Assembly: GCA_946122785.1 (NCBI GenBank)
Contig: CAMGYJ010000003.1
Location: 4,588,001 to 4,652,000 of the forward strand
Length of the DNA stretch: 64,000 bases
Source of the DNA: Linum tenue
Lineage: Eukaryota > Streptophyta > Magnoliopsida > Malpighiales > Linaceae
Reading direction: 5' to 3'
The position numbers and the translations under genes are program-made. Positions 10,685 to 23,513 of this stretch are shown here, piece after piece (the first letter of the stretch is position 1; the number at the start of each line of letters is the position of its first letter). The notes beneath the pieces are model-generated. The model ran no database searches and was not told the origin of the DNA. It saw only the letters and a list, made by a program, of their open reading frames with translations.

Positions 10685-13073
10685 TCTCACAAATTCCTAG
10701 TTTTAATTACCTTTTGGATGGAGATGAATGGAAATTGTTGAATGAAGTATTTGCTAAAGTTGCCGAAATGATTGAGAGGACCATTTTATAAATTACTAAA
10801 TGATTTATGATATAAAAATGATAATAACTATACCATTTAATTTATAATTGGATTCATCTAACTTTTCATTCTTTTAATTACCTTTGGGATCTCAAAAGTC
10901 TTTTATTAGTCATTTTCTTCATGTATCACAATGGAGAACACATAATGAGTAATTCGGATTCCAATGGAAACAAACCCCCCGAAAAGTTTTTGCAACTGAT
11001 TACAATCACCTACACACAAAGCCCCCGAAATGTTTCTAATCGGTCATCTTTGTTTTCATGACTCACTCTTTTGTGTGTTCTGTTGTCACATACATAAAGT
11101 GTCCAGCTCCAGCCAGTTGCAGGCCTTAGCTTCCACAACAGGATCTTTCCCTCTAGCTAGCTAGCTCATATCATGTATGCATGCATCAAATGGGGACGGT
11201 TCTCAGGCACTATTTACTGTACATATATATATATGGGAATTAATGGACAACAAGTCGCTAGCTAGTGTCTAGTTTTGGCAACAAAAGAGAGAAGGCATGC
11301 ACTTCAACGTGCCACTGTCTCAACTTGACCAGTCCCTTTATTTTTGGGCTGTCGTGATCAAATACAGGTTTTTCTGGATTGCAGTTTCAACTGTAATCAA
11401 TGAATGAATAAGTCTTTGGATGGTATGTCGTAATCCATTAGGTGGGATCGATCTAGCAGTTCCAAAACCACGGGCGGTGAATAGTACGTACTAGCTAGCC
11501 ACTAGTTAATAATGGATGCAGTAGCAGTAGCATCATCCAACACATGGAAGAGATGGAAGGCGCGCTAGCTGTCGCGTTTTAACCAGCGATATTTTTATCA
11601 CGATAATTTTGAAAGATATTTATCCGTTCTTCTCAAAGTGAGAGAATTCTATGTTGAGATCCATAGGGACTCATAGTTTCTTCTTCTTCTTCTTCTATTT
11701 ACAGAGGCCTGTTACAGCCTACAAGGTACTACTAGTGGGTTGGGGGATGGAAGGGAAAAAATTAAATGAGCGTCATCCCTGGGATTCAAACTTGGAGGTT
11801 CCAGGCTGAAAATCAAGGTAGGACTATTCGATCACGACCTCTTTCGGATAGGGGTTCATAGTTTAATTGGTTGAATTGGGGAAAATGTCAAGGTTTTACA
11901 CAATCATTTATATGAAATGTCGAAAAAACATATTATATCATTGACATATGCTACGATAATTTTTGCAAATGTCGGAAAATACAGCGTCATATATATTTTG
12001 TAACGACAAAAAGAAAAGTCGCTTGGATGAAATTAGCATACATTTAACATAATTTTTGGTGAGAAACCTTATTGGCAATTTGACATCTTTAAGCAACATT
12101 TGATGATGATGCTACATGGGTTTTACGTTTTTAGCTGTGGTGATCATCGGTAGGTTATATCATTCTGGCCGTTTTGCTTATTGGATTTGGATGAAGGATT
12201 TGCCATTGTAATCCAACCCATCAAGTATTTCATCAACTTCTGTTTTTACTTATAAAATTATTTTGAAGTGTCAAATCTGTGGATTCCATAAATTCGTTAA
12301 GCTTATCGATTAGCTTGAAATTTGATCTCACACCACAAATATAATTCATGATGTTCATTAACTTTTACATTCCTGTGTTTTCTATTTATTTATAACAATA
12401 TTGCCCTTATTTATCCTTCTCAATTCTCGTTGTTATATTAGACTATAGACACACCAATCTTGTCGAACAATTCATGATCTCACTGGACGAAAATTGAGTG
12501 ACGACGATTTCTCACAACTATAAACAATGTAACCATAAGCCATTTCCTTTCCTAGATTGCGATATAGGGTTTGTTAAAATGTGACAGAAAATGAAAATTT
12601 CCAAATTCACATGATCCAGGGTGGTTTTTGCTGCACTCCCTTTACAAGAAAAAAGGCTACCCTAAACTGAAAGGTATATATTGACCATTACTAATTTAAT
12701 CGTCCAATTTCTAGTTTCGATGTGATCGGAATATCATATTCGCCGGTGGCCGGTGCTCATTAATATATCATCACCTACACTTGTAATTCCATATCGGGAA
12801 TGCCCATACATTGCCTTCTAAAACAATTAATCAAGTATAGATCTCAAACCATATAGTAATGATATACATCCTTTCGTGCATAATTGTATAATCCCAGACT
12901 TGTTTCTTGAAACTTCTTCACTTAGGATAAAGCTAAACTAATCAGTAATCATATAAGTGTGTGCCATGTATATGTATCAACTATATACCATTCATAATAG
13001 AATGTCAACTCTTTGTGATGGAAATGGTTAACGTATAAAAGGGTTTCTACTTTCTAGTTCAACGATGTTGGGG
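10685..13073. other. Intergenic DNA, no gene recognised
   Basis: AT-rich, with short simple repeats: GCTA/TAGC runs near 11155-11166 and 11483-11499, TA run near 11224-11233, and CTT run near 11680-11694. No frame with a recognisable protein, and no paired terminal repeats were seen. Confidence 0.6.
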
Positions 13074-13162
13074 AAATATCCTAACTCGAATCAATCCATC
13101 AATCACACAACCTAATTCACCTAAGTCTCTCTTCTCGCTCTGAGTCGTTCGATTAACATCGC

Positions 13163-14241
13163 GATGGGTGCCGTCGGCGGCGAGGCCACCCAAGGCTCCG
13201 TCGTCGACGGTCGCCCTTGAACCTCACTATTTGGCATCACGGAGGATAATCGCTTAGAGTACGTTGCGCCTGTTCTAGTGGATGGTGTTTTCCAGATCCC
13301 TAAAGCTGTCTGGGATGAAGGAGCGAAAAGGTGGGAAAACAGCTTAGTAGGGCAATTTTTGGGGAAGCCACCGCTTATGGGTGATTCATAGCTGGGTGAA
13401 TCGATTCTGGAGTCGCGATGGCCAGGTACGGGTCTCCTGGTTGTGTGACCGACTTATCTTGTTCCAATTACCCTCAGAAGCTGCTTGCAACTAGGGTTTT
13501 GAGGGGGGTCCTTGGCACCTGCGGGACAATTTGCTCTTCCTTTGACGATGGGAGGTGGGGATTCGCGCTGGAACTTGATAATAAGGCTCTGCCTATTTGG
13601 GTGAAGCTGATCGATTTCCCGCTAGAGCTGTTGTCGAAGGATGGGTTGGGGAGAGAAGCAAGTCTGATTGGCAAACCGCTTTGTATGGATCAGCTCAAGG
13701 GATTAAAGTTAGGGTATGCTAAAATCTGTGTGGAGGTTGAGGCTTCGACAAAGCTGATTGATCAAGTGAGATTTGCTGTGGGAGGAGGTAAGGTTTACGC
13801 TATCAAGCTTGAATACTGCCATCTACCTGTGAGGTGTAAGAAATGTGCAGTGTTTGGGCATGATTGTGCTGCTCCAGTTGGGAAGTGAAACAGGTTTGGC
13901 AGTAGAAGGCTATCAATGTTGTTGAACTTCCAGTAGCAGTAATTACAGACACCGAGGCAGCTCAGCGGGGTGAAGAGGTTGTTCCTCCTTCCCCAACATC
14001 AGTCTTAGTGGACGTGGCAAGTTCTTCTTCTCCAACTTGTGCTTCTCCACAGGAAGCTCCCCCAGTGGACAAGGGGTCTAAACTAAAAGTTTGGAAGGAT
14101 CTTCTGTCTATTCCTCCTTTGGACTTCTTATCTGCTGTTAAAGAAAGAGACGTGGTTCTGCAGGCTCCGAAGAAAGGAAAAGGCAAGGGTAATGGCAAGG
14201 GTGGTAAGGGTAGGGGTAATTTACCCCAACCTGCTGGATGA
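13163..14241 (+). pseudogene. LINE ORF1 (DUF4283-like, zinc knuckle), broken
   Basis: ORF1 of plant L1-type LINEs encodes a nucleic-acid-binding chaperone. A start at 13163 (MGAVGGEATQ) runs into a stop within about 20 codons. The following frame then reads as the DUF4283-type region (PKAVWDEGAKRWENSLVGQ), and 13418-13888 gives its C-terminal half, including LPVRCKKCAVFGHDC. In that zinc knuckle the C-x2-C-x4-H part is kept, but the last cysteine is not at the usual spacing. The Lys/Gly-rich end (about 14160-14230) closes at TGA 14239-14241. It overlaps ORF2 by four bases (ATGA), an arrangement that could allow reinitiation. Several stops make it non-functional. Confidence 0.75.
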
Positions 14242-17200
14242 ACTGTCTTGTTTGGAATTCGAGGGGGTTCAATAACCCCTCCAAGCAATCTTCAGTGCTT
14301 GATTACTTACGTAGATATAAGGTGGAGGTAGGTGCAATATTAGAAACTCGTGTACAAGTTAGTAAGTCTGAGGAAATCATTCCGAAATTTGTTGATTATG
14401 AGGTTAAGCCAAATTATAATCATGCCCCTCTAGGCAGGATTTGGTGTTTCTGGAAGAAAGGGTTGCAAGTGGTTAAGATTAGTGATGGTGCTGATTATAT
14501 GCATATGTTGGTCAGAGCACAAAACGGGGTCAGTTTCTTTTTTACTGCAATTTATGGGTCCAATGAAGAAGTAGATAGAGCAGCTATGTATTCAGCCCTT
14601 AGTCCTTTTGTTGTTAGAGGTTTTCCCTGGGTAGTTGCTGGAGATTTTAATGCCATTCTCAACCCTGATGAAGCTTCTAATGATGTTCCTGTTAACTCGA
14701 GTATGGTGGCTTTTCTAAATTGGGTGGGTTGTATGGAGTTGGATGATCATCATTTTTCTGGGCCTTGGTTTTCTTGGACTAATAGGCAGACAACCAACCC
14801 TATAGCGATGAAGTTAGATAGAGTACTGGTTAATTCTGATTGGTACTCATCTTTCCCTTCTTGTGTAGTGGATTTTCTCCCTCCAGATTTTTCTGATCAT
14901 TGCGGGCTACTTATTAAACCTGTTTTGCCAGCAAAGTCTTTCCCCAAACTATTACGGTTTTTTGACATGTGATTGGATCATCCATCGTATCTGGATATCA
15001 TGAAGAATGCTTGGGTTACTTCTGAACAGGGATCAAAGTTGTACTGTCTGAGGATGAACCAACTGTCTGCCAAGACAGAATTAAAGAAGTTGAATAAAGA
15101 ATGTTATGCTGATATCAGTAAGAAGGTTAGGGAGGCACAAGAGCTTTATAAATATGCTCAACTGGATTCTCTTCAGCATCCTTCTTAGAGCAATTTTATT
15201 GTGGAGCAGAATCTAGCACGCACTCTTTATCAGTTGAAGAAGGCAGAGGAAAGTTTTTATAGGCAGAAGTCAAGGGTCCAATGGCTTACATTAGGTGACT
15301 CTAATACAGGTTATTTCCATATGGCTATGAAGATAAGATACGCCAAGAAGATGATTAATTAGTTAACTCTTGACTATGGGGAAGTTCTTGATAAACTTGA
15401 GGAGATTGTTGATGAAGCTGTTTCCTTTATAGGAAGTTATATGGGGTGGTTAATGGGGAGATTCAGCCTGACCCAGCTCTCTTGGCTGCTTTAATTGACA
15501 AGGAGGTATCTGTTGATGAGGGGTATGCTTTATGTTCTCCAGTTACTGCGGATGAGATTAGAGCTGCACTTTTCTCTATGAAACTAGACAAAGATCCTGG
15601 GCCTGATGGTTGGATTCCTGGGTTCTATTAAAAGACATGGAGTGTGGTTGGAGAAGATTTAACTGCAGGAGTTCTGGAATTCTTTGATAAAGGGACTTTA
15701 CCAAAAGTTTTGAACTATGATTCTCTCACTTTAGTCCCTAAGGTTCAAAATGCATGTAAAATGACTGAGTATAGGCCAATTGCGTGTATTAATGTGGTAT
15801 ACAAAGTCATTTCTAAGGTATTAGCTAATAGATTGCAGTCAGTTCTCCCTAGCATCATAAGTAGGAATCAGTCAACTTTTATAAAAGGGAGAAACATTAC
15901 TGAGAACATCTTGATGGCACAGAAAATGGTCTCCAAATATAGACAAAAGAATATTAGTTCTCGTTGTGCAGTCAAGGTGGATCTTATGAAGGCCTTTGAC
16001 TCTGTACATTGGGAATTTTTATTCCAAGTCATGGAAGCTATGCAATTTTCACTGCGTTTCATTGATTGGATCAAAACCTGCTTATCATATGCTTTCTTTA
16101 GTGTTAGTATAAATGGAGGCTTGTGTGGTTTCTTCCCAGCTTGTAAAGGAGTGAGGCAAGGTGACCCACTGTCGCCATACTTATTCACCTTAGTTATTGA
16201 AGTGTTATCACTCATGTTGAACAATGCAGCTCTTATTAAGCAGCTCCCTTTCCATCCGCAATGCAAGTCCATAGGTTTAACCCACCTATGCTTTGCGGAT
16301 GACTTGCTTATCTTTACTAAAGGTTCAACATGAGCTCTTTCTTGTGTCAGGCGAGTGTTGGATAAATTCTATTCCATTTTAGGGATCAAATGTAATCCAG
16401 ATAAATGTGCAGTCTATTTTGGTGGTACCCCTCAAACAGCTAGGGATATAGCGTTGAATTTAACTGGTTTTCAGGAAGGGTCTCTCCCTGTTCGATACCT
16501 GGGGCTCCCTTTGGTTGCTGGCAAACTTCCTGTGAGAGAATGTGATCTACTGATTGATAAGATTGTTAATAAACTCCGTTCTTGGAGGTTTGGGAAGCTC
16601 ACCTATGTTGGCAGACTAGAGCTTATTTCCTCAGTCATTTACCCAGTTCTGCAGTATTGGCTTGGTATCTTTATTATGCCTAAGTGCGTTATAAAACAAG
16701 TTCAGAAACTCTGCTCTGACTTTCTGTGACATGGTAACGAATCAGGTATAGCTAAGGTGGATTGGAATTTACTCTAGATTGGAATTTACTCACCATCCGA
16801 AAAAAGGAGGGTGGCTTAGGTCTCAAAGACCTTACTGTCTGGAATGTTGCTTCTGCAGGGAGGCTACTTTGGCTCCTCTTAATGCAGGGCGGCTCATTCT
16901 GGGTTTCTTGGGCTTATAACTATAAAATCAAAGGAAAATGCTTCTGGGATTTGAAAGAGACGCAAAGTGGATCTTGGATTTGGAGAAAGGTGCTTAAAAT
17001 TCGATCTTGGTTTCAATACAGACTGATGGTGGAGGAAAGTGGCGAGGTGTCCTGGGAGGGTAAGTTGTTAGAGAAGTACAAGATTACAGTAGTGTGGAAT
17101 TCCTTGCGGAGTAAGCAGCCTGCTGTAGCTTGGTGGCGCCTTTTATGGGCGAAATTTGCTAATCCTAGCAACAGGTTCATCACCTGGCTTATTATTAAAG

Positions 17201-17610
17201 ACTGAATCATCACACGAGACAAGTTAATTCGATGGGGAATGGCTGTTGACCCTAGCTGTATGCTCTGTTCCAACAGTCCTGAAACTCGAACCCATTTATT
17301 TTTTGATTGTGAATACACGAGGAGAGTTGCCGAAGTGGTTTTGCAGGGTTGTCCTATGCCTGCTGATAGAGGTTGGGAGTCGTGGTTTGGTGCTGTTGTT
17401 GGCTTATTGAAGGCAAATACCCAGGAGCCTGTTATCAGTTTCTGTTGGTGCTGGCTACTAGCTGCAATCAGGCGGGAGCGATGCTGCAGAGTTTTTGGTG
17501 GTGGTATGCCTTTTGTGGAGAAGCTTGTGGCTAATTTTAGATCGGATGTAGATCTGTTTGGTATTAATCATCTTGAGTTTAGTGCTGCCTTTACTAACCT
17601 TCATGCGTAG
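14238..17610 (+). pseudogene. LINE ORF2 (endonuclease, reverse transcriptase, zf-RVT), broken
   Basis: The APE-type endonuclease is at 14238-14969, with GDFNAILNP near 14640 and the SDH motif near 14895. The reverse transcriptase is at about 15446-16729, with FIKGRNI, RQGDPLSPYLF and the catalytic FADDLLIF near 16292. The zf-RVT zinc-binding region spans about 17100-17340. In-frame stops include those at 14970, 15186, 15629, 16331, 16727 and 17203. Frame changes occur between 15188 and 15446 and again at about 16760, where a 17-bp direct duplication (GATTGGAATTTACTCTA repeated) shifts the frame. Inactive, but the domain order is complete. Confidence 0.85.
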
Positions 17611-17774
17611 GGACAGGGTAATCATGTAGAGGTAGATATAAGGGGTTGTTTTTTTGTGGGTTTCTTTCTGTGTTGGGTGTTTTTTCACCATTCTTGTATT
17701 TTCGATTCTGGATTTTGCCAGTTGAGCTTAATGAAAATCGCAACTTATCGAGAGAGAAAAAAATATCGTAACTC

Positions 17775-18380
17775 TGAAATATATTTTCATGTTTGGCAAT
17801 ATCAAGGTGATGTCGTAAGTACAAAAAGTGAGTTAGGTTTAACTCTGTGTATATCATCTGTTTGTTTTTTTCTCATTTTTCTTTTGTGAAATGTAGTTAT
17901 GGCTCATATGTATTAAATATCCAAATTTTCACTTTCATAATTTAGTACTTTAGTCATACCAAAAATCTTGCAACCCTGGTGGTGCCATGCATGTCAGAGT
18001 CGGTTAATTATAATTCCAAAGTGTAAGCTTTGAGTCTCGGAATTTTCTGATTTACCCCTTACCCTCCAGTGTAGTTGTGGTAGACAAGTCTATGACAAAA
18101 AATAAAAAAAGTACTTAATCATGATTTATATATAAAATTTATCAAAACATATTAGTTAGCTAGATGAATATTATCATGAATACCTGTTAGTTATCTTTCC
18201 GATGATGATTTATAAATAAAATTTATCAAAACATATTAGTTAGCTAGATGAACATTATCATGAATACCTGTTAGTTCTCTTTCCGTTGTTGAATGATAAA
18301 ACAAATATTGGGTGCCTGGAGGATCTTGAGTTTTCAATTTTACCACTCCTATCTATGTTGATTGATGTTTCACCAACATA
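17775..18380. other. Intergenic DNA with an 84-bp tandem duplication
   Basis: No gene seen. Bases 18121-18204 are repeated at 18205-18290 with a few differences (ATGATTTATA... through ...CTGTTAGTTCTCTTTCCG). The two copies are head to tail. Confidence 0.7.
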
Positions 18381-18442
18381 GGGCATTTGGTCTAGTGGTA
18401 TGATTCTCGCTTAGGGTGCGAGAGGTCCCGAGTTCGATTCTC
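18381..18442 (+). tRNA. tRNA-Pro(AGG) pseudogene, truncated at the 3' side
   Basis: The first 62 bases (GGGCATTTGGTCTAGTGGTA and on) match plant tRNA-Pro(AGG) as I know it: acceptor 5' strand, D arm, and an anticodon stem CTCGC/GCGAG around a loop with AGG. The T loop GTTCGATTCTC is present. The sequence then diverges to CTATTAGATA, where GG-AATGCCC would be needed to close the T stem and acceptor stem. Boxes A and B are both intact, so RNA polymerase III could still transcribe it, but the product could not fold at the acceptor end. I treat it as a pseudogene, or as the tRNA-like head of a short element. Confidence 0.75.
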
Positions 18443-21400
18443 CTATTAGATATATTTGTATCTAAGTTTTGTCAAAGTTTTATATACCCCCCTACCCTAT
18501 CACCTATAAGGAGAAAAAGAATACTGCAAATAAATTCATGCTCTGGAGACTTATAGTCTAATAATTGAATTGTTTTTGTATTGATATGCTATCACAAGTG
18601 TAATAATTAGATATAGATATATAAAAGCTTGTTTAGTCACAAGTTGTTGCTCTCTACAAAGTCTATCCATTAGCCAATTTTATAAGTTGATTGAATAAAG
18701 ATCTGTATGTGTAGGGGTGAAATATATAAAATAACTCAACAGGTTTCGGATTTCAGAAGTTTTTCCTTCAAATTTCAATTGCTCTCGTCTTCATGTTACT
18801 ATAGATGGTCCCCGACAAAATTGTACACAAATTTTAATCAAATATCGATTTATCGAGAGATGTAATTTATTATTCATATAATGAATTTACGATATTAATG
18901 TTTCCCTCCCGGTTGTAACCTGCTCGTTATGATCCGTTTTTGTCGACTGCACATGACATGATCGGGTGTAAAGCTTTGATTAACTAATCAAATATGGAAA
19001 AACTTCCTCTTAAGGAATGGAGTAGTATAATTGAAGAAATCTATTATTGGCTCTTGGGATACTGTTGTGGGCAACTTGTACATTTGATGCATTCTCTCTT
19101 AGCCATAATTGGAGGCATATGGCTCCCATGACGTTTGAAAATTGGTCAACTAATTCCTGCAAGTTTTTTTCCATAAAAAAAAATACAATGATAGCTATAA
19201 ATGGAAAAAGTCAAATGAATCAAATTGGGTACCTGGATCATGACTTACTGTAAATGGATTATGAACCCTCCAAAGTCAACTATAGTGGTGGTTGGTTGGT
19301 TGGACTTAACATACAGTTAGTCGGCAGTTGCTAGTTAGCAATAGCATGGACAATGAATAAGTTTTTCCAAACATTATTGTGTTCCAATTATAGTAAGTTT
19401 GGGTTAACGTTAGATTGATATAGTGAGTGAGTAAACATGTGATTGAGATAGGTGAAATATATTTGTGATGTTCTCCATTGTTCGGTTTTGATTTTCGGCC
19501 AAGGAAAATCACGTTGGAGTTAGTTCTGGTCGATTACTGATGGACAGACCTATCTTCAGGACATCAAGATGGCAAGACCGACTTCCCCACGGCATGTTCT
19601 GAGCCCCTATTCCTAACCAACACTTGATCTTGATAATTTAAACATAATTATTAATTAATCCATCGACTCGGATCAATATACTCTCATTCCCATTTTTCCA
19701 ATAGTGATAGATTTATCGTCGATGTGCATCCTCCAATAGTGAGAAATCGATGAGATGGAAGATGGAGTAGAGGAATGTGAGATTTAAAGACTTATTATGA
19801 AGAAGAGGTGGAGAAAGTACGAAGAGGAAGATGGAATATATATATATATATATATAGATGAAATTAAATTAGAAAAAAAGTGGAGATGGATGAAAAATGA
19901 GGTGGCAAACAATCCAACCCAACCCAAAACTATTTGATCCTTTACTAGTCAAGATTGAATCCTTCTTCCATCGATATCGATCAATGTCTAAGGGCAATCG
20001 CACTCCATATAGGTTAGGTTAAACCGAAACTAACCAAATTCCATCCTAATCACTTCTAGAATGGAACTATATACTCGCATTGCACATTTGCACATGTATC
20101 GAAATGTTGCCTTAGTAATAGTCTCTAGAAAAGATGGTTTCAAATAATGAGCTGCCTTTAAACCCAATGAGAAAATTAAGAACTGGAGCGAGATACTACA
20201 ACTAAGCTAATTACTTGAAAATTTTAATGCAATGGGGAAAGAAATTAATGTCGAACCTGCAGCAAAGTTCGCTGTCTCTATTACATTTTTTTCTTCTTCT
20301 GGATACTTTTTAATTATTACAAAGTTAATAATAATCATCGTCATTATTATCAGAAGAGAGACAAGCAGAGTAAGCTCACTACTGGAGCTGATTTCTAGAG
20401 GGAACCTTAACTCCTATCACATCCTAAGACGATAGCATCGAGAACATGCATGTTTCCATACGAATTAAGTTAGGGCATCTCATTTTGTCACAAGAGCTTA
20501 AAAGGAAAGTGCCGTTTGAATAACCATTGGGAACTTAATTAAACAGGGACTAATACTGCCAAAACGAACACTTAGTAACAGTTGGCTGAAGAGCTAGGTC
20601 TTCTCTTGCCCCATTGTGGCAGTTTGTCTCGGAGTTGTAAGTTGATTTAGAACGATGATGAACAAAAGAGTTCGAGTATTTCGTCATAGGCCTACTATTT
20701 GAGATTCAGATTTTACTAAAATTATTCGAATTCGTCGTAAATATAGGTTTAATTTGCAACATTTTTGTGATTAGTCCAACATTTTTTTAATTATCAATGT
20801 AACATTAATCATGAACGAGATATGTCAGTTAGAAAATTAATTATAAACTGAATTATGGACGATTGAGATTGATTTGGAAAGAATATTAATCAATTAGGTA
20901 GAAGATTATTGAAATAAGCTATTCGCCTTGCTATACAATGATTGTGATCATGTACTAGTGTCCCGCGTGTACATAAAGAGGAAAACAAGTGTGCATTCTT
21001 CTTAGTTGCAAGAAGCCCTTCGATGAAATTATGTTTTCATTATCTATTTCAGATCAATCATTTGAGACATTAAATTTTGCTGTAGAATTAGTGTAATATG
21101 ATGATATAACATATGATAACAACTAATTAGCGGATTATCCTAAGCTCTAGACCTCCAGTTTTGAGTTCTATCCCTAAATTCCAAATTATAAACCCTAACC
21201 CTAACCCTAAATCTCTAAACTCTAAATCCTTCAAATTAAAGTAAATCTTTAATGGGTTTTGTGCAAATTCATGTGCGTTATTGTTCATCACATCATAAGT
21301 GATGATTAACATCATTTTGACATAAATCACATGTTTAAAATAACGGTTATGAAGCGAGTGCACTGAATAATGCACCCAATAAAGTGAGTGCACCGAAGAC

Positions 21401-21805
21401 GCCACAATCAATGAAAATGTAATTCCATTGATAATTTAAAGACTTGTATGAAAAAAGTATTAAATCTAAAAGTCTATTAAGTTTATGTAATAAAATATAA
21501 TTTTTCGTATGGGTATGGGTACATGTACATACCCAAATTCAAGGATAAAAAATCCAATAAATAGATGTACCAATTTACCATATATTTGAATTTCACCCAA
21601 CTTAATTGGGTTAGATAGTAAAATATTAATGGATTTGAGCAAAATTGTCATCCCTATCCATGTGTAGTAATCAATCATATTTAATAAAAACCCCACACAG
21701 TTGAAAAACTAAATTGATTACAAAGTTTCTCTAGAATGGAGAAATTTGTTGGGAAGATAAGCCAAAGACTCCCACGCAGGTTAATAAAACCCAACAAAAG
21801 AAGAG
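18443..21805. other. Intergenic DNA, no gene recognised
   Basis: AT-rich. It contains a TA microsatellite at about 19837-19855, a short run of degenerate telomere-like units (AACCCTAACCCTAACCCTAAA near 21191-21211), and no frame with a recognisable domain. No terminal inverted or long repeats were found by eye. Confidence 0.55.
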
Positions 21806-23120
21806 AAAAAAGGTTATTCCCTGGTTGATCCAAACCTCCCCGATTCTCGAGTGAGTGATTGGATTCGGCATATTGATCGGTCTTGGACGCTGCTGCTATA
21901 CGGAACATATGCGCTGAGGATGTCGAAGATGCTATCTTTCGAGTCCCTATTGGTCCTGCTGAATCGAGGGATTGTTGGGCTTGGAAGCACACTGTTAATG
22001 GAGAGTATACTGCCCGCTCGGCCTACCATGTCCTTCGTGAAGCACGTGATTTGCATGCCACCCATCCACCTCAATTGCAAAGCCACCCCAATAGTGAAGA
22101 TTGGAAGTGGATGTGTTCCCTCGCTCTACCTCCCAAGTTGCAGTTCTTCATATGGAAATGCGCTAAGAAAGCTATTGCGACGAGGGAGCGACTTTTCACC
22201 TGCCGATGTGCTCCCAATCTGAAATGTCCAATATGTGAGATGCCATCTGAAACGATGATGCACTGTCTTTTCCACTGTCAGCATGCCTCAGAAACTTGGA
22301 ACCTATCAGGGCTCCTTGTCACTGTGCCGCCTATGGATGCTTCATTTGCTTCATGGTTTTTCAATCTGAAAGACACCATGGGGGAGGCACACATCCGGAA
22401 GATAGTCTACTGCCTATGGAATATTTGGCTATCCAGGAATGCTTTCATCTTTGACAGTAAGGCCCCTTCCCCGGCCTCTTTGGTAATTAAGTCGGCCCGT
22501 GACATCCTTGAATGGGAAGAAGCTCGAGTTTCGACACCTTCTTCGGTCCTTACCGGCCAACTCAGTTACCTTCTCAGTCTAGGGGTTCCTGTTTCAACAC
22601 TGAACCACCGCCCTGTACCCGAGTGATGTTCTGTGATGGGTCGTTCATCTCAAACTCGAGTCCGGCGGCATATGAGATTACTATTGCTAACTCTCAGGGT
22701 CACGTGTACGACGGCAAGACTGAGACCTTCCTTTGTTCTCATCCGATTCAGGCAGAAGCTTTTGGTCTTCTCAATGCTATTAGGGTTGCTTCTCAGGATA
22801 ACATCCCAACCTGTATTCGTACAGATTTTCAGGTGCTTTCCCTTGCGCTGCATCAGGAACCCTCGGCATGGCCTTGGATGTGTCGGGCTACCATTGTGCA
22901 GATGGTTCTTCTTCTCAGGCTTGCACCATCGATTCGTGTTGAGTTTGTTCCTCGACGTTTGAATCGATTAGCGGATTGGGTGGCACGACATGCTAGGGCG
23001 GGATCGTTACCAGTGGATTGGATTTTAATTGTCAATATTATTGCTCCACTCCTGTAATGTGACCACAGTTTTCCCGGTTTCGGATGGAATAAAAGGTTGC
23101 TTATTGTCAAAAAAGATTAT
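21806..23120 (+). mobile_element. 5'-truncated LINE with zf-RVT and RNase H domains
   Basis: Only the 3' end of a LINE remains, about 21818-23108, with a short A tail (23109-23114). A possible 12-bp target duplication is AAAAAAGGTTAT (21806-21817) against AAAAAAGATTAT (23109-23120), 11 of 12 matching, though the poly(A) makes part of this match trivial. It differs from the other LINEs in the window by having a C-terminal RNase H domain. Confidence 0.75.
21851..23057 (+). pseudogene. LINE ORF2 C-terminal part: zf-RVT plus RNase H
   Basis: The frame at 21883-22626 encodes a zf-RVT region (WKWMCSLALPPKLQFFIWKC, then CPICEMPSETMMHCLFHC as the zinc ligands). The sequence just upstream (VSDWIRHIDRSW) is in another frame, so there is a frameshift near 21883. 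The RNase H (RVT_3-like) part lies in the frame of 22512-23057, with FCDGSF (first Asp near 22630), AEAFGLLNAI (Glu near 22755) and RTDFQVLS (Asp near 22823), then a final NRLADWVARHA. A second frame change joins the two regions near 22620. No reverse transcriptase remains, so it cannot move by itself. Confidence 0.8.
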
Positions 23121-23508
23121 AGGTTAATTATCTTATTGAGCTATATTGTTTCTATTTCTCACTCCATCACACATAATGATATAAATAGTTGGTAGAGCAT
23201 GAAAAATGACTGTACTGTGAGATTAGTAGAACTCTTAGGCAACAGTAAAATAAGTTTACCTTTATATATAGTAATGGTTGCTCAGTTTCATATTCAATTC
23301 CTGCCATCTTGTGATGTAATTTCTAGGGTGAATGTTGAAGTTTTACCCTATGCTACATACTAGAATATCTCTCAATATCACCAATATTAATCATTGTCTT
23401 AACCCGCATTCGATCTACTAAGTTGGCAGACAATACAAATTATGATTGCAATCAAGGGCGGAAGTTGCTCCGATTCCACGACGTGGAATGAGGGTTTTAA
23501 CTAGCAAG
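23121..23508. other. Intergenic DNA, nothing recognised
   Basis: Short AT-rich spacer between the truncated LINE and the short-LTR element. No frame, repeat or site seen. Confidence 0.6.
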
Positions 23509-23513
23509 AGATG

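Larger units (their letters stand above)
13074..17774 (+). mobile_element. Full-length but decayed LINE (plant L1 type) with TSD
   Basis: The LINE body is about 13088-17760. It carries an ORF1 with an RNA-binding/zinc-knuckle region and an ORF2 with endonuclease, reverse transcriptase and zf-RVT regions, and ends in a short A-rich tail after CGAGAGAG. A probable 14-bp target duplication flanks it: AAATATCCTAACTC (13074-13087) and AAATATCGTAACTC (17761-17774), 13 of 14 matching. Both frames are broken by stops and frameshifts, so it is inactive. The long, nearly matching flanking repeat supports insertion by target-primed reverse transcription of a full-length copy. Confidence 0.85.

Noticed and set aside
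21191..21215. Interstitial telomere repeat
   Set aside because: Only three degenerate CCCTAA-like units without the plant CCCTAAA period; too short to mean anything.
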